Made by a program: the position numbers and the translations under genes. Positions 24,939 to 37,104 of a DNA stretch of 64,000 bases are shown here, in pieces; position 1 is the stretch's first letter, and every line of letters starts with the position of its first letter. This DNA comes from Aeromicrobium tamlense. GTDB lineage: Bacteria; Actinomycetota; Actinomycetes; Propionibacteriales; Nocardioidaceae. The stretch lies in contig NZ_JACBZN010000001.1 of NCBI RefSeq assembly GCF_013408555.1, positions 2,542,001 to 2,606,000 on the forward strand. The letters are read 5' to 3'. The notes under the pieces are model-generated. The model had not been told where the DNA came from. It ran no database searches and worked only from the letters and a program-made list of their open reading frames with translations.

Positions 24939-27008
24939 GTGCCCGCCAGCCCTCCTCGCGACCGTTTCCGGGCCGAGATCACGGCCCTGCGCGCCGTCGC
25001 CGTGATGCTCGTCGTCCTCTTCCACCTGTGGCCGGGGCGTCTGCCCGGCGGCTACATCGGCGTCGACGTCTTCTTCGTGATCTCCGGATTCCTCATCACG
25101 GGACACCTGCTGCGCGAGACGGCCGACACCGGCCGGGTCGACCTGGCGAGGTTCTGGGCCCGTCGGGCCCGCCGCCTGCTGCCCGCCGCGTACCTGGTGC
25201 TGGCCGTGTCCGCGATCGCCGTGTGGCTGTGGATGCCGCTGGTCTCGTGGCGCCAGAACTTCAAGGAGATCGTCGCGTCGGCGCTGTACGTGCAGAACTG
25301 GGCGCTCGCGGCCGACTCGGTGGACTACCTCGCCGCCGAGAACGACCCCACCGCGGTGCAGCACTACTGGACGCTCTCGATCGAGGAGCAGTTCTACCTC
25401 GTGTGGCCGCTGCTGGTGCTGCTCGCCACCGTGCTGGCCGTGCGGATGGGCCGCTCGCGCAGGCTCATGGTGGCGATCGTGCTCGGTGCCGCCACCGCCG
25501 CGAGCCTGGCGTACTCGCTCTGGATCACCCAGGCGAACCCGCCGGCGGCGTACTTCGTCACCCCGGCCCGCGCCTGGCAGTTCGGTGCCGGCGCGCTCCT
25601 GGCCCTCTGGATGGGCAGCGCCACGGTGCGCCGCGGCACCCCCACTGCGCTGCTGTCGTGGGCGGGCTTCCTGACCCTCGCCTGGTGCGGTTTCGTCTAC
25701 GACGAGTCCACGCCGTTCCCCGGCACCGCGGCGATCGTGCCCGTCGTCGCGACGCTGGTGGTCATCTGGGCCGGCGAGCCGCGCGGCCTCCTCTCCCCCG
25801 CGCCGCTGATGCGCTGGCGTCCCACGCACACGCTGGGCGAGATCTCGTACTCGATGTACCTGTGGCACTGGCCGCCGATCGTCATCCTGCCGTTCGTCCT
25901 CGGCGCCGAGCTGGGCTTCTGGGAGCGCGTCGGGATCCTCGTGTTCACGATCGTGGTCTCGTGGGCGACGAAGCGCTGGGTCGAGGACCCGGTGCGGTTC
26001 ACGCACCGGTTCGGCCTGCGCCGCCCGGCCACCACCGGCCTCGCCACCCTGGTCGGCGCGGCGCTGCTGGTCGGCGGCTCGATGGTGGGCGTCCAGTCGG
26101 CCGCCTCCGCCCAGGAGCGCGCAGCCAAGGTCGCCGCGCAGCTCGAGGAGGACGCGCCGCCGTGCTTCGGTGCCGCTTCTCGCGATCCCGAGAACCCGTG
26201 CCACAACCCCGACCTCGACGACCAGCTGATCCCGACGCCCGAGGCCGTGGTCACCGACTACGCGAAGGACTACCCCGGCTGCTTCGCCGGCGTCCACGAC
26301 ACCGAGCTGAACGACTGCACGTTCGGCGACCTCTCCGACCGCTCGCTGCCGCACGTGACGCTGCTGGGCGACTCGCACGCGCGCTCGTTCCTGCCGGCGC
26401 TGGTCCGGATGGCCGACCAGAAGCTCATCACGCTGTCGGCGCAGCTCAAGTCCAGCTGCTCGTGGACGCGCGACGAGATCCGCCACGACGACCCGCTGCG
26501 CGTCAGCAGCTGCCAGGAGTGGAAGCAGAACCTCCAGAAGTGGCTGCTCGACCGCACCGACTCCACCGACCTGATCCTGACCACCGGCTACGCCCAGATG
26601 CTCACCGGCTCGTACGACGAGCGGGTCGAGAGCATGGAGGCCGCCTGGCAGCCGGTCGTCGACCGCGGCGTGCGCGTCGTCGCGATCCGCGACAACCCGC
26701 GCCTGCCGCGCGCGCCGCAGAAGTGCCTGTCGCAGCTCGACGAGATCACGCCCGACGCCTGCGCGTTCACCCGCGAGGAGGCGCTGTCGAAGTTCGACGC
26801 GTTCGCCGCCACGGGACGCCGGGTGGACGGCGCGCAGACGCTCGACCTGAGCGACCTCTACTGCGACGACGAGACCTGCCCGGCGATCATCGGCGGCGTG
26901 AACGTCTACCGCGACATCACCCACCTGAGCGTCACGTACGTGCGCACGATGACGCCCTACGTGTACCGGCGCCTGGTGGACATGAACGCCCTGCCGCGAC
27001 CCTCCTGA
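24939..27008 (+). CDS. Acyltransferase-3 / SGNH-domain membrane O-acetyltransferase (OafA-like)
   Basis: 689 residues. The N-terminal integral-membrane acyltransferase-3 domain starts FRAEITALRAVAVMLVVLFHLWPGRLPGGYIGVDVFF, the canonical R and H region. It continues WTLSIEEQFYLVWPLLVLL and ISYSMYLWHWPPIVILPFVLG. A C-terminal extracytoplasmic SGNH domain begins with VTLLGDSHARSFLPALV near residue 470 and ends near DITHLSVTYVRTM with the Asp/His pair. The architecture matches enzymes that O-acetylate peptidoglycan or surface polysaccharides across the membrane. The GTG start places TATCGT 6 nt upstream. Confidence 0.92.
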   Translation: MPASPPRDRFRAEITALRAVAVMLVVLFHLWPGRLPGGYIGVDVFFVISGFLITGHLLRETADTGRVDLARFWARRARRLLPAAYLVLAVSAIAVWLWMPLVSWRQNFKEIVASALYVQNWALAADSVDYLAAENDPTAVQHYWTLSIEEQFYLVWPLLVLLATVLAVRMGRSRRLMVAIVLGAATAASLAYSLWITQANPPAAYFVTPARAWQFGAGALLALWMGSATVRRGTPTALLSWAGFLTLAWCGFVYDESTPFPGTAAIVPVVATLVVIWAGEPRGLLSPAPLMRWRPTHTLGEISYSMYLWHWPPIVILPFVLGAELGFWERVGILVFTIVVSWATKRWVEDPVRFTHRFGLRRPATTGLATLVGAALLVGGSMVGVQSAASAQERAAKVAAQLEEDAPPCFGAASRDPENPCHNPDLDDQLIPTPEAVVTDYAKDYPGCFAGVHDTELNDCTFGDLSDRSLPHVTLLGDSHARSFLPALVRMADQKLITLSAQLKSSCSWTRDEIRHDDPLRVSSCQEWKQNLQKWLLDRTDSTDLILTTGYAQMLTGSYDERVESMEAAWQPVVDRGVRVVAIRDNPRLPRAPQKCLSQLDEITPDACAFTREEALSKFDAFAATGRRVDGAQTLDLSDLYCDDETCPAIIGGVNVYRDITHLSVTYVRTMTPYVYRRLVDMNALPRPS

Positions 27009-27042
27009 GGGCCGAACGGGCGGAGAAAGAACGATGCCGCGG

Positions 27043-27073
27043 CGCCGTATCACCCCCCCGAGGTGATGCGGCG
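27043..27073 (+). terminator. Hairpin terminator after the SGNH acyltransferase
   Basis: A 12-bp stem (27043-27054 with 27062-27073, one G-U pair) with a 7-nt C-rich loop, 34 nt after the stop. The remaining intergenic DNA to 27178 holds no gene. It does contain a perfect 12-bp palindrome GGAACTAGTTCC at 27120-27131 and a CGCATG/CATGCG inverted repeat around 27084-27109. Confidence 0.65.
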
Positions 27074-27178
27074 ACGCGGCGGTCGCATGAGGAGACATTA
27101 ACCCATGCGCTAGTCCTTTGGAACTAGTTCCGTGGTTCTTTCCGGCGTGTTGTCACTGAGAGTTGAACCCTGAGGGAC

Positions 27179-27973
27179 TCAGCCGAGGGCGACGAGCTCG
27201 GTCACGTCGTCCTGCGGCAGCTCGTCCACGACGGCCGTCACCGTCAGCCGGTTCAGGTTCACCGCGGCGTGGTGCTGCGACAGGAACGCCGTCTCCGAGG
27301 CGTCCATTCCCGTGGCGATCCGGACCATCGTCTCGCGGGGAGCCAGCGCTGTCGCGTCGACGACGTGCCACTCCCCGTCGATGTACGCCTCGGCGACCGC
27401 GTGGAAGTCCATCGGCTGCAGGCCCGGGGCGTAGACCGAGACCAGCCGGGCGGGCACGTCGTGGGCGCGCAGGAGGGCGATCACGAGGTGCGCGTAGTCG
27501 CGGCACACGCCCTGGCGCTTGAGCATGGTCTGGACGGCGCCGTCGGTCGGCCGGCTGCTGCCCGGCACGTAGGACAGATGGGTGCCGACCCACGACGTGA
27601 CCGCGTCGAGCAGGTCCTTGCCGGCGAGACCCGTGAACTCGGCCTTGGCGATCGCGAAGAGCGAGTCCGAGGGCGCGTAGCGGCTGGGCCGGCGGTACTC
27701 GATGATGTCGAGCTCCTCCGTGGCGATCGGGCCCGCGTGACCCGTGACGACGGCCTCGTAGTCGATCGTGATGGGCCCGGCGGGAGCGTCGACGCGGTGC
27801 AGCCGGGTCTCGTGGCGCCCCGCGATCTCGCGGGCCTCGAGCGCGGTCCCGTCCTGGACCACCCGCAGCGTCTCGCGCTCGGTGGCGATGTTGGCGGCGA
27901 CGGCGATCGAGAGGACGAGGTCGGCGCGGTCGAAGGCGTGCAGTTCGAGGTGGGCGGTGACGGTGCGCTTCAC
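27179..27973 (-). CDS. Transglutaminase-like cysteine protease-fold protein
   Basis: 264 residues. The N-terminal beta domain (HLELHAFDRADLVLSIAVA) is typical of bacterial transglutaminase N-terminal regions. The core follows with the catalytic triad visible: Cys in RQGVCRDYAHLVIALLRA, His in PMDFHAVAEAYIDG, Asp in WHVVDATALAPR. No signal peptide is evident, so it is probably cytoplasmic. Members often act as peptidases or amidases rather than cross-linking enzymes. The GTG at 27973 has CAGCAT 6 nt upstream, a weak leaderless-type -10. It is downstream of meaB on the same strand after a 43-bp gap. Confidence 0.88.
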   Translation of the reverse strand: MKRTVTAHLELHAFDRADLVLSIAVAANIATERETLRVVQDGTALEAREIAGRHETRLHRVDAPAGPITIDYEAVVTGHAGPIATEELDIIEYRRPSRYAPSDSLFAIAKAEFTGLAGKDLLDAVTSWVGTHLSYVPGSSRPTDGAVQTMLKRQGVCRDYAHLVIALLRAHDVPARLVSVYAPGLQPMDFHAVAEAYIDGEWHVVDATALAPRETMVRIATGMDASETAFLSQHHAAVNLNRLTVTAVVDELPQDDVTELVALG

Positions 27974-28016
27974 CGCACCATGCTGGCACGCACCTCCGCG
28001 TACCGCGATCCGGCGG

Positions 28017-29000
28017 TCAGGAGTCGAAGGCGGCGAGGATCTCGTCGGCGGCGGCCGCCGGCGAGAGGCGCCCCGCGAGGACCTCGTCGCGCACCTGCTG
28101 GCGGACCTGCGCGACGGACTCGTCGGTGGCGAGCCGCTGCTCGATCTCGTCGCGGACGAGCGTCCACGTGAAGTCGAGCTGCTGCTGCGCGCGCTTCTCC
28201 TCGACGCCGCGGTGGCCCATGAACTCGCGGTGACGCAGGACCCGGCTCCACACGGTGTCGATGCCGGTGCCCTCGAGCGCCGAGCAGGTCAGCACGGGCG
28301 GCACCCAGTCCTGCGTGCCGGCGTAGACCAGGCGCAGGGCGCCGGCCAGCTCGCGGGCGGTGGACTCGGCCTCGCGGGCGCGCTCGCCGTCGGCCTTGTT
28401 GACCGTGATGACGTCGGCGATCTCGAGGATGCCCTTCTTGATGCCCTGCAGCTGATCGCCGGTGCGGGCCAGCGTGAGGAACAGGAACGTGTCGACCATG
28501 CCGGCGACGGTGATCTCGGACTGGCCGACGCCGACGGTCTCGACCAGCACCACGTCGTACCCGGCGGCCTCGAGGATCGTCAGGGCCTGGCTGGTGGCGC
28601 GCGCGACGCCGCCGAGGCTGCCCGCGCTGGGCGAAGGCCGGATGTAGGCGTTCGGGTCGGTGGACAGGCGGACCATGCGGGTCTTGTCGCCCAGCACCGA
28701 GCCGCGCGTGCGCACGCTGGAGGGGTCGACGGCGAGGACGCCGACCCGGTGGCCGCGCTCGGTGAGGTGCACGCCGAGGGCCTCGATGAACGTGGACTTG
28801 CCGACGCCGGGGACGCCGGAGATGCCGACGCGGACCGCTCCCCCGACCTTCGAGTCGGGCGCCGAGGACAGGCCGGCGAGCAGCTCGCGGGCGGCAGCGC
28901 GGTGGTCGGTGCGGCGTGACTCGACGAGGGTGATCGCTCGCGAGACCGCTGCCCGCCGGCCGGCGCGGACCCCCTCGGCCACCTGCTCCACGTCGATCAC
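28017..29000 (-). CDS. meaB: MeaB/ArgK-type G-protein chaperone of methylmalonyl-CoA mutase
   Basis: 327 residues. Walker A is in VGISGVPGVGKSTFIEAL, switch regions in LAVDPSSVRTRGSVLGDKTRM and VLVETVGVGQSE, and the guanine-specificity motif in VITVNKADGERA. A C-terminal helical dimerisation arm follows. MeaB gates cofactor loading and protects the adenosylcobalamin-dependent mutase. The mutase genes lie just upstream on the same strand, separated by one acyltransferase gene. GTG 29000 has TAGACT 7 nt upstream. Confidence 0.95.
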   Translation of the reverse strand: MIDVEQVAEGVRAGRRAAVSRAITLVESRRTDHRAAARELLAGLSSAPDSKVGGAVRVGISGVPGVGKSTFIEALGVHLTERGHRVGVLAVDPSSVRTRGSVLGDKTRMVRLSTDPNAYIRPSPSAGSLGGVARATSQALTILEAAGYDVVLVETVGVGQSEITVAGMVDTFLFLTLARTGDQLQGIKKGILEIADVITVNKADGERAREAESTARELAGALRLVYAGTQDWVPPVLTCSALEGTGIDTVWSRVLRHREFMGHRGVEEKRAQQQLDFTWTLVRDEIEQRLATDESVAQVRQQVRDEVLAGRLSPAAAADEILAAFDS

Positions 29001-29007
29001 GCCAGTG

Positions 29008-29013
29008 AGTCTA
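29008..29013 (-). promoter_or_regulatory. -10 box for meaB
   Basis: TAGACT on the minus strand, 7 nt before the GTG at 29000; leaderless-type spacing. Confidence 0.5.
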
Positions 29014-29028
29014 GGGCGTGGGCCGGAG

Positions 29029-30375
29029 TCACCACGGCAGAGGCGGTCCCAGGTCGAGCTCGTCGATCACGTCGTGCACGATCGCGAGGAGCGCCTCGTC
29101 GGAGTTGTCCCCGCCGGGCCGGAACGCGACGGCGTTGATCACCACGCGGCCGCCGGAGAACGTGACGCCCAGGAATCCCTGGCCACCCATCCGCACCAGC
29201 TCCGCGGTCGGCCGCCCCGGCTCGTTGAACTGGCCGAAGGCGTACTGGCACGGCTGGCCGTCGATCCGCTCCACCGGATCGGGCACGCGGCCGAGGTTCG
29301 AGCAGCCCACCGCGTTGACGTCGGCGCCCAGCGCGAACCGCTCGAGGCGGCGCAGCAGCCGGACGGGCACGAAGGGGACGAGCGGGAGCGCCGCCAGCAG
29401 GGGCAGCTGCTGCGCGTCCTGCGCGCTCAGGGCGGCCTTCATCGCCGCGCGCGCGGGACGGAGGTCGCGGGTCACCTCGGCGGGATCGAGCGTGACGACG
29501 ACCGACGACAGGGCGTTGCCGCGCAGGTCGTCGTCGCCCTCGCGGACGCTGACCGGGATCGTGAGGTTGACCGTGCCGTTGCGCTGGACGCGCCCCAGGT
29601 GGTGACCGAGGCGGGCGGCCACCGCCGCCGCGAGGACGTTGGACGTGCCGCCGAGACGCTCCGCGCACGCGTCCCAGGCCGCCTCGGACACGAAGGTCAC
29701 GATCCGTGCGGCGCCGTCGCGGTCGGGCAGCCGGGTCGTGCGGGTGTGAGTGGGCGTGGCCGGGAGCGCGGCCGTCGACTCGCGGTGCGGCAGACTCCGC
29801 TCGGCGCGCATCTGGCGGACGACGGCGCCCAGGGCCCGCGCCTTCTCGGGCAGCGATGCCAGCACCTCGCTCCACTGGGACAGGCGGCTGCCTTGCGCGG
29901 CCCCACGTCGCGGGTGGGTGAGACCGAGGTCGCGGCCCTCGACCGCCTCGCGCAGGCCGAGCAGGACGCCGACCCCGTCGGTGACCGTGTGGGAGACGAC
30001 GATCGCGACCGCACTGCCGCCGTCGTCCAGCCGCACCACGCCGAAGCGCCACGGCGGACCCGAGACCGGGTCGATGGGCCGGCGTGAGACCTCGACCGAC
30101 CACTGCTCGACCTGCGACCGCGGCCGCGGGGCGGGCTCCACCTCGATCGGCACCGGGCGGTCGGGACGGACCCAGCGCGCCCGGCCGCCCCAGACCTGCG
30201 CGGGCTCCACGACGCGGGCGAACCGCCCGTGCTGCAGCCGCTCCGACAGCCGCCGCAGCGCCGCGAGGTCGACCGCGCGGTCGTAGACCCACGTGTAGTG
30301 CAGCGTCGGGTGGTGCCCCATCGCACGGAACGCCAGGTACGAGGCGTGATCCATGTAGTCCAGACGCGTGTCCAC
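29029..30375 (-). CDS. WS/DGAT-like acyltransferase (wax ester/triacylglycerol synthase family)
   Basis: 448 residues. It begins LDYMDHASYLAFRAMG, similar to the MSPxDAxF-type opening of the family. The condensation-type active-site motif is VVSHTVTDGVGVLLGL: SHxxxDG in place of HHxxxDG, with the catalytic second His kept. A C-terminal DUF1298-like half has NAVGCSNLGRVPDP and ITFSGGRVVINAVAFRPG-type strands (GVTFSGG). It could make neutral lipids or be a divergent acyltransferase of other substrate. It is nested between mutB and meaB. The GTG at 30375 has TAGCCT 6 nt upstream. Confidence 0.78.
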   Translation of the reverse strand: MDTRLDYMDHASYLAFRAMGHHPTLHYTWVYDRAVDLAALRRLSERLQHGRFARVVEPAQVWGGRARWVRPDRPVPIEVEPAPRPRSQVEQWSVEVSRRPIDPVSGPPWRFGVVRLDDGGSAVAIVVSHTVTDGVGVLLGLREAVEGRDLGLTHPRRGAAQGSRLSQWSEVLASLPEKARALGAVVRQMRAERSLPHRESTAALPATPTHTRTTRLPDRDGAARIVTFVSEAAWDACAERLGGTSNVLAAAVAARLGHHLGRVQRNGTVNLTIPVSVREGDDDLRGNALSSVVVTLDPAEVTRDLRPARAAMKAALSAQDAQQLPLLAALPLVPFVPVRLLRRLERFALGADVNAVGCSNLGRVPDPVERIDGQPCQYAFGQFNEPGRPTAELVRMGGQGFLGVTFSGGRVVINAVAFRPGGDNSDEALLAIVHDVIDELDLGPPLPW

Positions 30376-30381
30376 GCCCGC

Positions 30382-30387
30382 AGGCTA
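30382..30387 (-). promoter_or_regulatory. -10 box of leaderless-type promoter for the WS/DGAT-like gene
   Basis: TAGCCT on the minus strand, exactly 6 nt before the GTG at 30375. Confidence 0.55.
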
Positions 30388-30407
30388 GTGCAACCGACAG
30401 TTACACG

Positions 30408-32515
30408 TCACGCGTCGGAGGAGCGCAGCTTCTCCAGCAGGTCGAGCGCCGAGTCGGCGATGACCGTGCCGGGCAGGAACACCTCGGCCGCGCCCATCTC
30501 CTTGAGCGTGGGCACGTCGTCCGGGGGGATCACGCCGCCGATGACGACCATGATGTCCGGACGGCCCTGCTCCTCCAGTGCGGCCTTGAGCGCCGGCAGC
30601 AGGGTGAGGTGCCCCGCTGCGAGGGAGGAGACGCCCACGACGTGGACGTCGGCGTCCACGGCCTGCTGGGCGACCTCCTCCGGCGTCGAGAACAGCGGGC
30701 CCACGTCGACGTCGAAGCCCATGTCGGCGAACGCCGTGACGATGACCTTCTGGCCGCGGTCGTGGCCGTCCTGACCCATCTTCGCCACGAGGATGCGCGG
30801 GCGGCGACCCTCCTCGCGCTCGAACTCGTCGGTGGCCTCGATGACCCGGGCGATGTTGCCCGACTGGCCGGCCTCGCTGCGGTACACACCCGAGATCGTA
30901 CGGATGACCGCTTGGTGACGCCCGTACACCTTCTCCAGCGCGTCGCTGATCTCGCCGACCGTGGCCTTGGCCCGCGCCGCGTTGACCGCGAGGTCGAGCA
31001 GGTTGCCGTCGAGCGAGCCGTCGCGGCGCGAGCCGCGCTCGGCCGAGTTCGTGAGCGCCTCGAGGGCCGACCGCACGTCGTCGTCGTTGCGCTCGGCGCG
31101 GAGGCGCTCGAGCTTGGAGATCTGCGACGCGAGCACGGCCTTGTTGTCGACCTTGAGGACCTCGAAGGGCTCCTCGTCGGGCACCCGGTAGGTGTTGACG
31201 CCGACGACGACCTGCTGGCCGGAGTCGATGCGGGCCTGCGTGCGCGCGGCGGCCTCCTCGATGCGCATCTTGGGGATGCCCTCGTCGATCGCCTTGGCCA
31301 TGCCGCCGGCCGCCTCGACCTCCTGGATGTGGGCCCAGGCACGGTTCGCGAGGTCGTGCGTCAGCTTCTCGACGTAGTACGAGCCGGCCCACGGATCGAT
31401 CGTCTGCGTGGTGCCCGACTCCTGCTGCAGCAGCAGCTGGGTGTTGCGGGCGATGCGGGCGCTGAAGTCCGTCGGCAGCGCGATGGCCTCGTCGAGCGCG
31501 TTCGTGTGCAGGCTCTGGGTGTGGCCCTGCGTGGCCGCCATCGCCTCGATCGCCGTGCGCTGGACGTTGTTGTAGACGTCCTGCGCCGTGAGGCTCCAGC
31601 CCGAGGTCTGCGAGTGCGTGCGCAGGCTCAGCGACTTGGGGTTCTTCGGGTCGAAGTCGCTGACCAGCCGGGCCCACAGCGCGCGGGCGGCGCGCAGCTT
31701 GGCGACCTCCATGAAGAAGTTCATGCCGATGGCCCAGAAGAAGCTCAGGCGGGGCGCGAAGGCGTCGATGTCCAGGCCCACGTCGAGGCCCGAGCGGATG
31801 TACTCGACGCCGTCGGCGAGCGTGTACGCCAGCTCGAGGTCGTTCGTCGCCCCGGCCTCCTGGATGTGGTAGCCGGAGATCGAGATGGAGTTGAACCGCG
31901 GCATCCTGGCCGCCGTGTACGCGAAGATGTCGGAGATGATCCGCATCGACGGCGCGGGCGGGTAGATGTACGTGTTCCGGACCATGAACTCCTTGAGGAT
32001 GTCGTTCTGGATGGTCCCGGCCAGCTGCTCGGGCTTCACGCCCTGCTCCTCGGCCGCCACGATGTAGAGCGCCAGCACCGGCAGCACGGCGCCGTTCATG
32101 GTCATCGAGACGCTCATCTGGTCGAGCGGGATGCCGTCGAACAGGGTGCGCGTGTCGTAGATCGAGTCGATCGCGACGCCGGCCATGCCCACGTCGCCGA
32201 CGACGCGCGGGTTGTCGGAGTCGTAGCCGCGGTGGGTGGCCAGGTCGAACGCGACCGACAGGCCCTTCTGGCCGGCGGCCAGGTTGCGGCGGTAGAACGC
32301 ATTGGACTCCTCGGCGGTGGAGAAGCCGGCGTACTGGCGGATCGTCCACGGCTGGGTCGTGTACATCGCCGGGTAGGGACCGCGCAGGAACGGGGTCATG
32401 CCCGGGTAGGTGTCGAGGGCGTCGAGGCCCTCGAGGTCGGCCGGCGTGTAGAGCCGCTTGATGCCGATCCCCTCAGGGCTCTGCCACGGCTCACCGGCGA
32501 AGGACTTCGGTGTGG

Positions 32516-32519
<4 letters not shown>
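30408..32519 (-). CDS. mutB: Methylmalonyl-CoA mutase large (catalytic) subunit
   Basis: Adenosylcobalamin-dependent isomerisation of methylmalonyl-CoA and succinyl-CoA. The 703-residue protein has the TIM-barrel mutase domain ([74 protein letters not shown]). The C-terminal cobalamin-binding domain has the cobalt-ligand motif MGQDGHDRG and [16 protein letters not shown]. The ATG at 32519 overlaps mutA by 4 nt. Length and motifs are fully typical. Confidence 0.97.
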
Positions 32520-35484
<2,965 letters not shown>

Positions 35485-35490
35485 CTGGGT

Positions 35491-36009
35491 TCAGTCGACG
35501 ACCGTCGCGTCGCGGTGGAGCTCGCGGTGCTCCTCATAGATCGCGGCATTGAGGTGCAAGGTGGCGACCTCGTCGTCGGTGAGCTCGCGGCGCACCTTGC
35601 CGGGGACACCGGCCACGAGCGAGCGCGGCGGGATGACGGCGCCCTGGGGCACGAGGGCGTTCGCGGCGATGAGGCACTCGTCGCCGATCTCGGCGCCGTT
35701 GAGGATCGTGGCGCCCATGCCCACCAGGACGTGGTCGCCGACGGTGGCGCCGTGGATGATCGCGCCGTGGCCCACCGAGACGCCCTCGCCGAGGGTCAGC
35801 GGCTTGCCCTGGTCGACGTGGAAGACACAGTTGTCCTGCACGTTGCTGCGCCGACCGATCGTGATCGGCTCGTTGTCGGCCCGCAGGACCGCGCCGTACC
35901 AGACGCTCGACCCCTCCTCGAGGACGACCGAGCCCACCAACGTGGCGTTGGGGGCGACGAACGCCGACTCGTGGACCTGCGGTGACCTGTCTCCCAGCGC
36001 GATCTTCAT
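35491..36009 (-). CDS. Gamma-carbonic anhydrase family hexapeptide protein
   Basis: 172 residues of left-handed beta-helix. Motifs are VHESAFVAPNATLVGSVVLEEGSSVWYGAVLRAD, IGRRSNVQDNCVFHVDQGKPLTLGEGVSVGHGAIIHGATVGDHVLVGMGATILNG, and a short C-terminal helix. The metal-ligand His pattern (H in CVFHVD, VGHGAIIHG) is present. Such proteins (YrdA/CaiE/PaaY-like) may be carbonic anhydrases or acyl-CoA thioesterases; the sequence cannot decide. The ATG at 36009 has TACGGT 6 nt upstream. Confidence 0.92.
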   Translation of the reverse strand: MKIALGDRSPQVHESAFVAPNATLVGSVVLEEGSSVWYGAVLRADNEPITIGRRSNVQDNCVFHVDQGKPLTLGEGVSVGHGAIIHGATVGDHVLVGMGATILNGAEIGDECLIAANALVPQGAVIPPRSLVAGVPGKVRRELTDDEVATLHLNAAIYEEHRELHRDATVVD

Positions 36010-36015
36010 GGCCTC

Positions 36016-36021
36016 ACCGTA
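36016..36021 (-). promoter_or_regulatory. -10 box of leaderless-type promoter for the gamma-carbonic anhydrase-like gene
   Basis: TACGGT on the minus strand, exactly 6 nt before the ATG at 36009. Confidence 0.55.
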
Positions 36022-36031
36022 GCGCTCGGCG

Positions 36032-37063
36032 TCAGGCTCTCGACCGCCCCCGCCGGGCCACGAACACGACCGCCAGCGCCAGCACCGCGGCGAGGCCGAT
36101 CCCGCCCACCACGAGCGTGCGAAGGTCGATCGCGAACCCCTCGGACTGCTCCGAGGACCTGGCGGCCGGCTCGGCCGACGGAGTCGGCTTTGGCGTCGAG
36201 GTGGCCACCGTCGCGACGCGGTCGGCCGCGACCTCGGACACCGGAAGGTCGAGTCGGTACAGCGGTGAGGCCTCGCCCTCGCTGCCCACGAGGACCGCGT
36301 CGTCCGACACGAACGCGACGGTCTCGGACTGCTCGAGCGGCGGCAGCGACCCGCTGCCGACGGGGCTCCAGTCCGCGGGGTCCATCGACCACAGGGCGCC
36401 GTAGGACACCAGCGCCACGCGCGAGCCGTCGGGCGAGTAGGCGCCGTCGGTGACGAGCGGCGGCATGCCCGAGGTCGTCACCTCGAACTCGGTGGACCCG
36501 GCGGGATCGAGGTCGCCCTCGGCGAGGGTCAGGAGCGTGGCGTCGGCGACGGTCTTCGTGACGACCTGCAGCAGGTCGGACCCCGGCGGTGCGAGCAGCG
36601 TCTCGACGTCGGCCGGCCCGCCCTCCAGCGAGACCGCGAAGCGACGCGGCTCGACCGTGGCGGTCGCGCGACCGGGCTCGTCGATCGCGAAGAGCGCGAG
36701 GTCGTCGCGCTCGCGCCGGTTGTCGCCCACGTCGCCGATCCACAGCGTGCCGTCGCGCAGCGCGAGCGCCTCGACGTCGCGGAAGTCCGCGCGCACCGTG
36801 GTGACGCCGGCGACCTCGCCGGTCGAGAGGTCGACCGCGAAGACCTCGGCGGCGTTGCCGGAGTCGTTGACCGTATAGGCGAGGTCGTCGTGCTCGGCGC
36901 TGACCGCGAGTCCGCTGGACTCGGTGATGCGCGGGTCGCTCAGCACGACCTCGGGCTCGGCGCTGGCGGCGCCCGCGCGGTCGGCGAGCGAGGCCACCAC
37001 GACCACGACGATCAGAGCGATGAGCAGGCCGGGGATCAGCAGCCTGCGGTGGCGGGGGTTCAC
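36032..37063 (-). CDS. Exported beta-propeller-like protein with C-terminal membrane anchor
   Basis: 343 residues. An N-terminal signal/anchor (RRLLIPGLLIALIVVVVVASLAD) is followed by repeated beta-strand blades (GLAVSAEHDDLAYTVNDSG, VFAVDLSTGEVAG, ALALRDGTLWIGDVGDN, GAYSPDGSRVALVSYGALW). A Pro/Ser/Glu-rich stalk (TPKPTPSAEPAARSSEQ) leads to a C-terminal transmembrane helix (VVGGIGLAAVLALAVVFVARRG). The layout resembles a cell-surface sensor or wall-associated propeller. I do not recognise a specific function. The GTG at 37063 has GAAGG upstream. Confidence 0.8.
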   Translation of the reverse strand: MNPRHRRLLIPGLLIALIVVVVVASLADRAGAASAEPEVVLSDPRITESSGLAVSAEHDDLAYTVNDSGNAAEVFAVDLSTGEVAGVTTVRADFRDVEALALRDGTLWIGDVGDNRRERDDLALFAIDEPGRATATVEPRRFAVSLEGGPADVETLLAPPGSDLLQVVTKTVADATLLTLAEGDLDPAGSTEFEVTTSGMPPLVTDGAYSPDGSRVALVSYGALWSMDPADWSPVGSGSLPPLEQSETVAFVSDDAVLVGSEGEASPLYRLDLPVSEVAADRVATVATSTPKPTPSAEPAARSSEQSEGFAIDLRTLVVGGIGLAAVLALAVVFVARRGRSRA

Positions 37064-37092
37064 AGGGTCACCTTCGTCCCTCGGGGGCGGGT

Positions 37093-37098
37093 TATCGT
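37093..37098 (+). promoter_or_regulatory. -10 box of leaderless-type promoter for the DUF2530-like gene
   Basis: TATCGT lies exactly 6 nt before the ATG at 37105. GGAGG overlaps this spacer, so a leadered reading is also possible. Confidence 0.45.
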
Positions 37099-37104
37099 GG
37101 AGGC

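Noticed and set aside
21224-27127. Very long open frame on the plus strand (about 1967 codons) opposite the TagB-like gene and running into the acyltransferase in another frame
   Set aside because: Arg/His/Pro-rich translation with no domains. It is the antisense shadow of strongly GC3-biased genes.
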